From assembly GCA_030152565.1 (NCBI GenBank), contig JASLJE010000004.1, forward strand, positions 62,001 through 126,000: a DNA stretch of 64,000 nt, written 5' to 3'. This stretch comes from Peptoniphilaceae bacterium (GTDB taxonomy: Bacteria; Bacillota; Clostridia; Tissierellales; Peptoniphilaceae). The notes beneath the pieces were generated by a model. That model was not told the DNA's origin and ran no database searches. It saw only the letters and a program-made list of their open reading frames with translations. Below are positions 50,665-59,013 of the stretch, one piece after another (positions within the stretch are counted from its first letter, which is position 1; every line of letters starts with the position of its first letter). Both the position numbers and the translations under genes were made by a program.

Positions 50665-52032
50665 ATGGAGTATAGAATAGAAAAAGATACAATGGGAGAA
50701 TTAAAGGTAGAAGCTTCTAAAAAATGGGGGGCCCAAACCCAAAGAAGTCTGGAAAACTTTCAAATAGGTCAAGAAAAGATACCTATGGAGGTCATAAGAA
50801 GCCTGGTTATTCTAAAGAGGTCAGCTGCCCTAGTAAACCACGATAAGGGACTTATAGACAAGAAGATAAGAGATGCTATTGTCTACGCTGGAGACCAGAT
50901 TCTAGAGGGAAAATACGACGACCAATTTCCCCTAGCTGTATGGCAAACGGGAAGTGGAACCCAAACTAATATGAACGTCAATGAGGTTATGGCCCACCTG
51001 GCAAATGAGTTTTTAGAAGAGGATGTAGTCCATCCCAATGACCATGTAAATAGGTCTCAATCATCAAATGACGTCTTTCCATCAGCCATGCATATGGCAG
51101 GATATGGTTTGATAAAGGATGAGCTTTTACCAGCTCTTGACTATATGATTGAAAACCTGAAGATAATTGAGAAAAACAATGAACACATTATTAAAAATGG
51201 TAGGACCCACTTGCAGGATGCAACTCCCCTAAGACTATCTCAAGAGATTAGCGCTTGGAGATATAGCATGGAGGCGGGAAAAAAAGCCTTGGAAATGAAT
51301 ATGGATTTACTTTTAGAAATACCTATAGGAGGAACTGCAGTAGGAACAGGCCTTAATAGTCCAGAGGACTTTGACCATGACATTGTAGGGGAAATTAATA
51401 GGTATACAGGCCTAAAATATAGGGTGTCTGCCAATAAGTTTCATGGACTTACCAGCAAAAGTGAATTGGTAAACAGCCACGGTGCTATCAAGGCCCTAGC
51501 CATAGATATATTAAAGATGGCCAATGATATTAGGTGGTTGGCATCAGGACCTAGATCAGGTATAGGAGAGCTTATAATACCAGCCAATGAACCTGGAAGT
51601 TCTATAATGCCAGGTAAGGTTAATCCTACCCAGGCAGAGGCCATAACCATGGTTTGTAGCCAGGTATTTGGAAATGATGCAACTATTGGCTTTGGAGCTA
51701 GCCAAGGAAACTTCCAATTAAATGTCTATATGCCAGTTATTATTTATAACTTTACAAATTCAGTTCATCTTTTAACTGACAGTATATATTCATTTACAGA
51801 TAAATTGATTAAGGGAATAGTAGCCAATGAAAAAGTAATCAAAGACAAGCTGGACAAGTCCCTAATGTTGGTTACAGCCCTAAGTCCTAGACTAGGCTAT
51901 GAAAAGGCTGCACAAATAGCTAAAAAGGCCTATGAAGATGATTCTAGTCTTAAGGAAGCTGCCTTAGAACTAGCTTATTTAACAGAAGAAGAATATGACA
52001 GTTGGGTCGACCCAGCCAAGATGGTTGACTAG
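50665..52032 (+). CDS. fumC: Class II fumarate hydratase
   Basis: Oxygen-stable fumarase of 455 residues interconverting fumarate and malate. Class II marks are FPLAVWQTGSGTQTNMNVNEV, HPNDHVNRSQSSNDVFPSAMH, and GSSIMPGKVNPTQAEAITMVC. I place the start at 50665 (MEYRIEKDTMGE) because GGGAGG stands before it and this is the family N-terminus; an ATG at 50605 would add 20 unconserved residues. It lies head to head with aspA, so together they turn aspartate into malate. Confidence 0.95.
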   Translation: MEYRIEKDTMGELKVEASKKWGAQTQRSLENFQIGQEKIPMEVIRSLVILKRSAALVNHDKGLIDKKIRDAIVYAGDQILEGKYDDQFPLAVWQTGSGTQTNMNVNEVMAHLANEFLEEDVVHPNDHVNRSQSSNDVFPSAMHMAGYGLIKDELLPALDYMIENLKIIEKNNEHIIKNGRTHLQDATPLRLSQEISAWRYSMEAGKKALEMNMDLLLEIPIGGTAVGTGLNSPEDFDHDIVGEINRYTGLKYRVSANKFHGLTSKSELVNSHGAIKALAIDILKMANDIRWLASGPRSGIGELIIPANEPGSSIMPGKVNPTQAEAITMVCSQVFGNDATIGFGASQGNFQLNVYMPVIIYNFTNSVHLLTDSIYSFTDKLIKGIVANEKVIKDKLDKSLMLVTALSPRLGYEKAAQIAKKAYEDDSSLKEAALELAYLTEEEYDSWVDPAKMVD

Positions 52033-52071
52033 TCTTACTATTAACCCAAGAGAAAGGTTTAAAATAAAAAA

Positions 52072-52089
52072 AACCCAATCTCTTGGGTT
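52072..52089 (-). terminator. Terminator of rpmB, minus strand
   Basis: On the minus strand AACCCAA, loop GAGA, TTGGGTT, then eight T (52071-52064). The right-hand arm can instead pair with AACCCAAGAG at 52043-52052 in the plus-strand fumC transcript, giving an alternative 10-bp stem. Confidence 0.9.
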
Positions 52090-52093
52090 GATT

Positions 52094-52288
52094 TTAGTTA
52101 GCTGGTCTTTCAACTTTGCCTGATCTTAAACAACGAGTACATACATTGATTCTCTTAGGTTGTCCATCAACCAATGCTCTAACTCTTCTTAAGTTAGGAG
52201 ACCAAGTTCTTTTTATATTTCTGTGTGAAAAAGTAACTGAGTTACCTGATTTTTTGTTTTTTCCGCAAATTTCGCAAACTTTTGCCAT
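52094..52288 (-). CDS. rpmB: 50S ribosomal protein L28
   Basis: Ribosomal protein of 64 residues, basic, with the L28 pattern MAKVCEICGKNKKSGNSVTFSH...TWSPNLRRVRA and a C-terminal CTRCLRSGKVER. Two CxxC pairs show the zinc-binding (C+) form. The start at 52288 has GGAGGTG upstream on the minus strand; the frame is open further upstream but has no support. It is divergent from the Asp23 gene and shares a -35 element with it. Confidence 0.97.
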   Translation of the reverse strand: MAKVCEICGKNKKSGNSVTFSHRNIKRTWSPNLRRVRALVDGQPKRINVCTRCLRSGKVERPAN

Positions 52289-52330
52289 GTCCGCACCTCC
52301 TCTAGAACGATGTATTACAATTACTGATAC

Positions 52331-52360
52331 ATTATAACATAGTTTTATTATTTTTTGCAA
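52331..52360 (-). promoter_or_regulatory. Promoter of rpmB
   Basis: On the minus strand TTGCAA (52360-52355), 18 bases, TATAAT (52336-52331) with TGT in front. The -35 hexamer is its own reverse complement and is also the -35 of the opposite promoter. Confidence 0.82.
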
Positions 52361-52383
52361 GATATTTATAAGACTGATATAAT
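52355..52383 (+). promoter_or_regulatory. Promoter of the Asp23-fakA-recG operon
   Basis: TTGCAA (52355-52360), 17 bases, TATAAT (52378-52383) with TGA in front. Transcription would start near 52390, about 20 bases before the first start codon. Confidence 0.85.
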
Positions 52384-52410
52384 ATAGTATATAAAACTTA
52401 GGAGGCAAAT

Positions 52411-52761
52411 ATGTCAGCTACAATAAAAAATGATTACGGAAAGATTGTTATAAGCGAGAAAGTATTAGCTTCTTACGCTGCAAGAGCTGCTTCAGAAACC
52501 TATGGAATTGTTGGTTTAGCTGCTCAAAACGCTAAGGATGGCTTATTCGAATTGCTTAAGGTTGAAAATAATACTAAAGGTATTAATATAAGAATGAACG
52601 ATGGACAACTTGACATAGATGTTTTAGTGATTATGGAGTATGGAGTAAGAATCTCAGTAGTCGCTGAAAATATAATAGAAAAAATTAAATATAATATTGA
52701 AAAAAACACTCGTCTAAAGGTGAACAATGTTAATATCATAGTTCAAGGCGTTAGAGTATAG
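52411..52761 (+). CDS. Asp23/Gls24 family protein (YloU-like)
   Basis: Protein of 116 residues in the Asp23/DUF322 family. It has GKIVISEKVLASYAARAASETYGIVGL and the central strand pair NDGQLDIDVLVIMEYGVRI, followed by the RLKVNNVNIIVQGV end. Members are envelope-associated or alkaline-stress proteins of unclear biochemistry. It precedes fakA as YloU precedes YloV in Bacillus. TTAGGAGG lies before the ATG. Codon bias is of the high-expression type. Confidence 0.92.
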   Translation: MSATIKNDYGKIVISEKVLASYAARAASETYGIVGLAAQNAKDGLFELLKVENNTKGINIRMNDGQLDIDVLVIMEYGVRISVVAENIIEKIKYNIEKNTRLKVNNVNIIVQGVRV

Positions 52762-52772
52762 TGGAGGAAATT

Positions 52773-54416
52773 ATGGATAGAATAGAAGGAAAGCTGTTTA
52801 GGCAAGGACTATATGGCGCCTACAAAAGACTGGAAGACAATAAGGACTTGGTGAATAGTTTAAACGTATTCCCAGTACCAGATGGAGACACAGGTACAAA
52901 TATGTTTTTAACTATGAAGTCAGTTATAAATAAGGCACAAGATGCAGAGGATACAATACCAGCCCTATCAAAGGCGCTAGGTACAGGATCTTTGATGGGA
53001 GCTAGGGGAAACTCAGGAGTTATCCTTTCACAATTATGCAGGGGAGTTTCAACTGTTTTAAAAGACAAGACAGTAGTTACCATTGACGATGTTGTAGAGG
53101 CAAGTGAAAGTGCCAAGGATACAGCCTATAAGGCAGTTTTAAAACCAACTGAAGGAACCATCCTTACAGTTAGTAGAATGATGGCTGAATTTGCAGCTGA
53201 AAACCACCAAAATTACAAGAGAATAGATAAATTTTTAGAAGCAATTATAGTTGAAGGCCATAGGGCTTTAAATATGACACCAGAAATGCTACCAGTTCTT
53301 AAGGAAGCTGGCGTAGTTGATGCTGGTGGTAAGGGATTACTTACACTTATGGAAGGTTTTCTAGCTGGTATTACAGGAGAAGAGGTTGACTTTGGAGACA
53401 TTAACCAATTGGTAGAACCTACTGCCCATCAAAATGTATCCCATGCAGAAATGGCATCTTCAGATATTAAGTATGGCTACTGTACAGAGTTCTTGATCAA
53501 GACAGAACACGCAGAAGACTTTGCCAACTTTAGAAAAGAAATTGAAGTTTATGGGGACTCTATAGTAGTTGTAGGGGCTGAAGATATGATAAAAACTCAT
53601 ATCCATACAAATAACCCAGGAAGAGTTTTAGAAAAAGCCTTGGAAAGAGGCTATCTAGTTGACATTAAGATAGATAATATGAGGGTACAACACAGCCATA
53701 GAATAGCTACAGATGCCCAAGTTGAAGCTGCTCAAAGAACTGAAGCTAAGCCAAACAAAAAGTACGGCTTTGTTGCCATCAGTATGGGTGGAGGATTTGA
53801 TGAAGTCTTTCACGATTTTGGAGTAGATGAGATAATTTCAGGCGGTCAAACAATGAACCCTTCTACAGAAGATATAGTTGAGGCTGCAGAAAGAGTTAGG
53901 GCTGATAATGTAATTATTATGCCTAACAATAAAAATATAATTTTAGCTGCCAAACAAGCTGTTGACTTGGTTGAAGACAAGAAGATTATAGTTATAGAAA
54001 CTAAATCAGTTCCTCAAGCCTTCACAGCCCTTATTAACTTTGATGAGACCTTAGATATTGAAGAAAATATGGAAGCTATGAATGAAGCCTTAGAAGAAGT
54101 TACTACCTTAGAACTTACCTATGCAGTTAGGGATACTAAGGTTGGAGATATAGAAATTAAAAAAGACGATGTAATAGGTATAAAGGAAAAAGATATTATC
54201 GTTAAGGGCAAGGACCCACAAGATACCATGTATGAGCTTGTGACCAAGTCTCTAGATGATTCTAGTTCCCTAGTAACCCTTTACTATGGTGAAGACGTGG
54301 CAGAAGAAGACGCCCAAGATTTAGTGGACAGGTTGGAAGAGGACTATGATGACTTGGACTTTGAATTAATCTTTGGTGGCCAACCACTATACTACTATGT
54401 AGCGTCAATTGAATAA
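52773..54416 (+). CDS. fakA: Fatty acid kinase catalytic subunit (YloV/DAK2-like)
   Basis: Protein of 547 residues. The N-terminal ATP-binding domain resembles dihydroxyacetone kinase DhaL: SLNVFPVPDGDTGTNMFLT and GSLMGARGNSGVILSQL. A middle and a C-terminal domain follow. FakA phosphorylates exogenous fatty acids presented by FakB proteins, making acyl phosphate for phospholipid synthesis. No fakB is in the window. ATG at 52773 with GTGGAGG upstream is chosen over a GTG at 52761 that overlaps the Asp23 stop. recG starts one base after its stop. Confidence 0.93.
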   Translation: MDRIEGKLFRQGLYGAYKRLEDNKDLVNSLNVFPVPDGDTGTNMFLTMKSVINKAQDAEDTIPALSKALGTGSLMGARGNSGVILSQLCRGVSTVLKDKTVVTIDDVVEASESAKDTAYKAVLKPTEGTILTVSRMMAEFAAENHQNYKRIDKFLEAIIVEGHRALNMTPEMLPVLKEAGVVDAGGKGLLTLMEGFLAGITGEEVDFGDINQLVEPTAHQNVSHAEMASSDIKYGYCTEFLIKTEHAEDFANFRKEIEVYGDSIVVVGAEDMIKTHIHTNNPGRVLEKALERGYLVDIKIDNMRVQHSHRIATDAQVEAAQRTEAKPNKKYGFVAISMGGGFDEVFHDFGVDEIISGGQTMNPSTEDIVEAAERVRADNVIIMPNNKNIILAAKQAVDLVEDKKIIVIETKSVPQAFTALINFDETLDIEENMEAMNEALEEVTTLELTYAVRDTKVGDIEIKKDDVIGIKEKDIIVKGKDPQDTMYELVTKSLDDSSSLVTLYYGEDVAEEDAQDLVDRLEEDYDDLDFELIFGGQPLYYYVASIE

Positions 54417-54417
54417 A

Positions 54418-56418
54418 ATGAAATTATTAGATATCAAGGGAATAGGTAAGAAGAAGGAAGAAGTCTTAAATTCCATGGGTATTTATAGTGTAGAAGATTT
54501 AATAAACTACTTTCCAAGAGCCTATGAAGACAGGTCCAGATTTGTAGATATAGACCAGGCCAGGGACGGATTAAACTACTCCTTTATTTTAAGGATAAAG
54601 ACCAGGCCCAGGACCTACTATCACAAGAGAGGATCTATTACCCAGCTAAAGGCCTATGATCAATCAGGAGACATTTCCCTGGTTTGGTACAACAATAGGT
54701 TCGCTGCCAACAGTCTTAGGCAGGGGGAGGACTATAAGGTCTATGGAAGGTATGATGAAGTAAAAAACAGGTTAATAAATCCAGTGTTAAGCACTATGGA
54801 TAAGGATGATATAGGTGGGATTTATCCCATCTATTCTATTAAAAAGGGAGTTTCCAACAAGGACATGATAAAGTTTTTAGACCATGCCCTAGAAACTTCG
54901 ATCCTGGACCAGGAGTTTTTAGACCAAAAGACCCTGGAAGGCTTTAAGATTTTATCGGACCAAGAAATTAAATATAAATTGCATAAGCCAATAGATTATA
55001 TGGACCTATACAAGGCGAAAAGATCCTATTCTATGAGGGAGATGGCAGTTAGAAATATATTTTTCCACCTTCTTAAGGAGAAAAGATATGGAGAGAATGC
55101 CATTTCCTTTAAGGACTATAGCCTGGATCAGGCCTGTAGTCTATTGGATTTTAACTTGACCAAGGGACAAATTAAGGCCTTGGATGAGATAAAAAAAGAC
55201 ATGCAGGCTAATTATAGGATGAATAGAATACTAATCGGTGATGTGGGGTCAGGTAAGACCATAGTTGGAATCTTATCGGCCCTTATAGCAGCCAAGAACA
55301 ACTACCAGGTGGCCTTTATGGCCCCAACAGAAATTCTTGCCCTGCAACACTTTAAGAATTATAGGGGATTTTTAGAAGAACTAAATATTAAGTCGGAAAT
55401 ATTAACAGGTTCAATTTCATTAAAGAATAAAAAAGATATTTATAATCGTTTGGCCCAGGGAGAGATTGATATTTTATTTGGAACCCATGCCCTCTTCCAA
55501 GAGGATGTGGTTTTCAAAAGGCTAGGATTGGTAATAACCGATGAACAGCAAAGGTTTGGGGTGGAACAAAGAAAGCTTCTAGCTGAAAAGGGAGAAAAGC
55601 CAGATCTTTTAATCCTGACAGCCACTCCCATACCCAGGACCCTAGCCCTTACTATTTACGGGGACTTGGACGTATCAGTTATAGATAGTCTACCTGAAAA
55701 CAGGAGAAAAATAGACACCTTCCTGGTAGATAAGGGTTATGAAAAGAGATTTTTAGAATTTGCCAGAAAAGAAATTTTAAAAGGTAGGCAGGTCTATGTT
55801 TTAGCCTCCCGAATCGATGAAGATGAGGACTTGGAATCGGTATTTGGCCTGGTGGACAAGTACCAAGCCTATTTTAAGGATGATATTAAGATAGACTTTA
55901 TCCACGGCAGGATGGATTCTGAGGAAAAAGAGGAAAAACAAGCTCTATTTATAGGAGGACAAATAGACCTATTAATATCCACAACCATAATAGAAGTGGG
56001 AATAGACAATAAAAATGCCAGCCTTATGATTATTTACGATGCCAATCAATTTGGCATGACCCAACTCCATCAATTGAGGGGAAGGGTTGGAAGAGGTCCC
56101 TATCAGTCCTACTGTATCTTAGTCAAGCCCAAGGGGCTTAAGGACGATGACAAGCTAAGATTTCTTGAAGAAAATGACGATGGCTTTGAAATCGCTAGAA
56201 AAGATATGGAATTAAGAGGGGCTGGAAATGTTTTAGGAACGGAACAGTCAGGCTATGAGGACAATCTATTTAATGATTTGTATATAAATGATATAATATT
56301 TGAGGAAACAGAGAAACTGACTGCCCATCTTATAGGGCAAGGCCTTTATAAGGGCCAACTATTTGCAAGTAAGTTAAAAAAATATGAAATTGAAAAAAAT
56401 AAGATAGTATTGAATTAG
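54418..56418 (+). CDS. recG: ATP-dependent DNA helicase RecG
   Basis: Superfamily 2 helicase of 666 residues acting on stalled forks and Holliday junctions. The N-terminal wedge (OB fold) domain covers about 50-150; helicase motifs are GDVGSGKT (I), TDEQQRFG (II), LTATPIPRTL (III), TTIIEVGID (V) and QLRGRVGRG (VI). It is near family length. ATG at 54418 is one base after fakA, with little ribosome site, which suggests translational coupling; a TTG at 54409 is an alternative. Confidence 0.96.
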   Translation: MKLLDIKGIGKKKEEVLNSMGIYSVEDLINYFPRAYEDRSRFVDIDQARDGLNYSFILRIKTRPRTYYHKRGSITQLKAYDQSGDISLVWYNNRFAANSLRQGEDYKVYGRYDEVKNRLINPVLSTMDKDDIGGIYPIYSIKKGVSNKDMIKFLDHALETSILDQEFLDQKTLEGFKILSDQEIKYKLHKPIDYMDLYKAKRSYSMREMAVRNIFFHLLKEKRYGENAISFKDYSLDQACSLLDFNLTKGQIKALDEIKKDMQANYRMNRILIGDVGSGKTIVGILSALIAAKNNYQVAFMAPTEILALQHFKNYRGFLEELNIKSEILTGSISLKNKKDIYNRLAQGEIDILFGTHALFQEDVVFKRLGLVITDEQQRFGVEQRKLLAEKGEKPDLLILTATPIPRTLALTIYGDLDVSVIDSLPENRRKIDTFLVDKGYEKRFLEFARKEILKGRQVYVLASRIDEDEDLESVFGLVDKYQAYFKDDIKIDFIHGRMDSEEKEEKQALFIGGQIDLLISTTIIEVGIDNKNASLMIIYDANQFGMTQLHQLRGRVGRGPYQSYCILVKPKGLKDDDKLRFLEENDDGFEIARKDMELRGAGNVLGTEQSGYEDNLFNDLYINDIIFEETEKLTAHLIGQGLYKGQLFASKLKKYEIEKNKIVLN

Positions 56419-56425
56419 GAGAAAT

Positions 56426-56989
56426 ATGAGAGTTATATCAGGAAAGAGAAAAGGCTATAATCTAATGGGCCCTAGGAGCAGTGATGCCAGGCCTACAGAG
56501 GATAGGGTAAAGGAATCCCTATTTAACATTATTCAACCCATCAAGCCAGAGGCTGTGGCTGTAGACTTGTTTTCATGTACAGGTTCTATAGGCATAGAGT
56601 TTTTGAGCAGGGGTTGTAGTAAGGTTTATTTTTCTGAAAAGGACAGGGACAATTTTGAACGTTTAAAAATGAATTTGGAAAAGACTAGGTTTGAAGACCA
56701 GGCAGAGTTACTCTTTGGGGACTTTAGAAGAAATCTTCTTCAAATAAATGAAGATATAGACTATATCTTTTTAGACCCTCCCTACTATACCAACTATATT
56801 GAAGATGCCTTAGACTTAATAAAGGACAATAGATACTTTGACAAGGCCATGATTATATGTGAGATGGATAGGGAAGAGTCCTATGATGAAAAATTTGACT
56901 ATTTAGAAAAAGTGTTCGAGCGAAAATACGGTAAAAAAGTGATTACAATTTATAAGGGGAAAGAAGATGAAGGTAGTTTATCCAGGTAG
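56426..56989 (+). CDS. rsmD: 16S rRNA m2G966 methyltransferase
   Basis: SAM-dependent enzyme of 187 residues. It has the RsmD N-terminus MRVISGKRKG, RPTEDRVKESLFNI, the SAM motif AVDLFSCTGSIGIEFLSRG and the catalytic DPPY in IFLDPPYYTNY. AGGAG lies before the ATG. Its end overlaps coaD by 23 bases, a pairing seen across Firmicutes. Confidence 0.95.
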   Translation: MRVISGKRKGYNLMGPRSSDARPTEDRVKESLFNIIQPIKPEAVAVDLFSCTGSIGIEFLSRGCSKVYFSEKDRDNFERLKMNLEKTRFEDQAELLFGDFRRNLLQINEDIDYIFLDPPYYTNYIEDALDLIKDNRYFDKAMIICEMDREESYDEKFDYLEKVFERKYGKKVITIYKGKEDEGSLSR

Positions 56990-57443
56990 CTTTGATCCAG
57001 TTACCAATGGACATTTAGATATGATCAAAAGATCGGCAAGTGCTTTTGATGAAGTTGTTGTAGGCGTACTTGTTAATTATTCAAAAAATAGTTTATTTAC
57101 CATGGATGAGAGAATTGAAATGTTAGAGGAATTATTATATGATTATAGTAATGTTAAAGTGAAAAAGTTCTCAGGCTTATTGGTAGACTTTGTTTTGGAG
57201 GAAGAGGCTGATGCAGTTGTCAGAGGCCTAAGGGCAGTATCTGACTACGAAACTGAACTTCAGATGGCCCATATTAATAAGAACCTGGCTAATAATAAAC
57301 TGGAGACCCTATTTATGGTGTCAAGTCCAGAATATTCTTTTTTAAGCTCTAGCGTAGTAAAGGAAATCGCATCCCTTGGTGGAGATGTGTCTAGATTAGT
57401 ACCAAATTGTGTAAATAAAAAAATTCAGAATAAATTAAAATAG
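56967..57443 (+). CDS. coaD: Phosphopantetheine adenylyltransferase
   Basis: Nucleotidyltransferase of 158 residues for the penultimate step of CoA synthesis (4'-phosphopantetheine to dephospho-CoA). The family motifs are YPGSFDPVTNGHLDMI with the TxGH signature, VRGLRAVSDYETELQMAHINK and SPEYSFLSSSVVKEIA. It overlaps rsmD by 23 bases. With coaX at the window start it places two CoA genes within 57 kb. Confidence 0.97.
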   Translation: MKVVYPGSFDPVTNGHLDMIKRSASAFDEVVVGVLVNYSKNSLFTMDERIEMLEELLYDYSNVKVKKFSGLLVDFVLEEEADAVVRGLRAVSDYETELQMAHINKNLANNKLETLFMVSSPEYSFLSSSVVKEIASLGGDVSRLVPNCVNKKIQNKLK

Positions 57444-57453
57444 GAGGGGTCAA

Positions 57454-57927
57454 GTGGATATTTTACAACTTATAGATGAATTGGAAGATGTGATTGATGA
57501 TGCTTCATCAGTGCCATTTACCAAGAAAGTTTCTGTTAATCCAGAAGATATTTATGAAATAATAAATGATTTAAGAGATGCTTTACCAGAAGAAATCAAA
57601 GAGGCTAAGTGGGTTAATGAAGAAAAAGAAAGAATTTTAACCGATGCTAAGACTCAGGCTGATACCTTAGTAAACCAAGCCAAGGGTGAGGTTGAAAAGA
57701 GCTATGAAGCTGCCAATAGAAAATATAGAGACCTGGTAAATGAAAGCGCCATAACTATGGAAGCTAAAAAACAAGCAGCCCAAATAGTTCAAGACGCTGA
57801 AAATACAGCCCATGGTATTACTAAAAATTCCCTAGCTTACGTAGATGGAATGTTAGTAAAGACAGAAGAAGAATTAAAGAACCTATTAAAGGTGATTGAA
57901 GAAAATAGATCACAATTAAAATATTAA
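57454..57927 (+). CDS. Coiled-coil protein of unknown function
   Basis: Acidic helical protein of 157 residues. A short N-terminal segment DILQLIDELEDVIDDASSVPFTKKV is followed by a long coiled coil (about 35-155) with AKTQADTLVNQAKGEVEKSYEAANRKYRDLV, like DivIVA or ATP synthase subunit b stalks. There is no membrane helix. Related genes commonly follow coaD in Clostridia, sometimes annotated as ATPase-like; I know of no experiment. Start is GTG at 57454 with AGGAGGGG upstream. Confidence 0.78.
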   Translation: MDILQLIDELEDVIDDASSVPFTKKVSVNPEDIYEIINDLRDALPEEIKEAKWVNEEKERILTDAKTQADTLVNQAKGEVEKSYEAANRKYRDLVNESAITMEAKKQAAQIVQDAENTAHGITKNSLAYVDGMLVKTEEELKNLLKVIEENRSQLKY

Positions 57928-57930
57928 GAA

Positions 57931-57952
57931 AAGGCCCTAGGGTCTTTTTTTT
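57931..57952 (+). terminator. Terminator after the coiled-coil gene
   Basis: AAGGCC (57931-57936), loop CTAG, GGTCTT (57941-57946), one G-T pair, then T to 57952. The ribosome site of the next gene begins three bases later. Confidence 0.82.
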
Positions 57953-57966
57953 ATAAGGAGAATAAA

Positions 57967-59013
57967 ATGGACTTAATAAGAGACTTATCAAATGCCTTTG
58001 GTCCTTCAGGTTTTGAGGAGGATGTAATTAGAGTAGTTGAAAATTATTGCGGCGATGATTATGAGTTGGAAAAGGATGTCTTAAACAATCTTTATGTAGG
58101 CTTAAAGGACAATAAAAAACCCTATAAGATTATGTTGGATGGCCACCTTGATGAAGTGGGCTTTATGGTCCAATATATAGACCCTAAGGGCCTTATTCAC
58201 TTTATACCCCTAGGTGGTTGGGTGGTGGAAAATATTCCTGCCCAATTGGTCCTTATTAAAAATTCTAAGGGGGACTATATAAAAGGAGTTGTATCATCCA
58301 AGCCTCCCCACTTTATGACTGAAGAAGAAAAAAATCAAAAACTAAGGATGGAGGACTTAACCATAGATGTGGGAGCCCTGTCCAAGGAAGAGGTGGAAAA
58401 GGATTTTGGCATTCAGGTGGGAGATCCGATAGCTCCCTATGTGGAATTTTCCTATAATGATAAAAATAAAATCATGCTGGGCAAGGCCTTTGACAATAGG
58501 TTGGGGACAGCCTGTGCCCTAAAGCTTTTAGAAAGGCTTAAGGAGGAAGACTTAAATATTTGTCCTATAGCAGGACTTGCCAGTCAAGAAGAAGTAGGAA
58601 CCAGGGGAGCCCAGGTTAGCGCCCATAGAATAAGGCCAGATTTGGCCATAGTCTTTGAAGGTTCTCCAGCTGATGATTTATACTATCCTGACTATAGGAT
58701 TCAAGGTGGCCTTGGTAGAGGGGCTCAAATTAGACTTAGGGACAACTCTTATATAGCCAATAAGGATTTGGCCAATAGGGCCCTAGACTTGGCTAGAAGA
58801 AAAAAAATAAACCACCAGCTTACAGTTAGGACAGGTGGGGGAACCAATGCTGGTAAAATCCACCTGGCCCACGAAGGGGTGGCTGTCTTAGTTATAGGAG
58901 TTCCTGTTAGGTATGCCCATACCCACCACTGCTATGCCAGTATGAAGGACTTTGAGTCGGCAGTAGACTTGGGCTATGAGCTGGTTATGGAAATTAACGA
59001 TCAAGTGAAATAA
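57967..59013 (+). CDS. M42 family aminopeptidase
   Basis: Metallo-aminopeptidase of 348 residues in the M42 (glutamyl aminopeptidase/PepA-deblocking) family, forming large cytoplasmic cages. Metal and active-site motifs are MLDGHLDEVGFMV, KAFDNRLGTACAL, GLASQEEVGTRGA and the late RYAHTHHCYAS. The exact peptide preference is open. AAGGAG precedes the ATG. It converges with tmcAL, and the two genes overlap by 20 bases at their 3' ends with no terminator between them. Confidence 0.94.
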   Translation: MDLIRDLSNAFGPSGFEEDVIRVVENYCGDDYELEKDVLNNLYVGLKDNKKPYKIMLDGHLDEVGFMVQYIDPKGLIHFIPLGGWVVENIPAQLVLIKNSKGDYIKGVVSSKPPHFMTEEEKNQKLRMEDLTIDVGALSKEEVEKDFGIQVGDPIAPYVEFSYNDKNKIMLGKAFDNRLGTACALKLLERLKEEDLNICPIAGLASQEEVGTRGAQVSAHRIRPDLAIVFEGSPADDLYYPDYRIQGGLGRGAQIRLRDNSYIANKDLANRALDLARRKKINHQLTVRTGGGTNAGKIHLAHEGVAVLVIGVPVRYAHTHHCYASMKDFESAVDLGYELVMEINDQVK

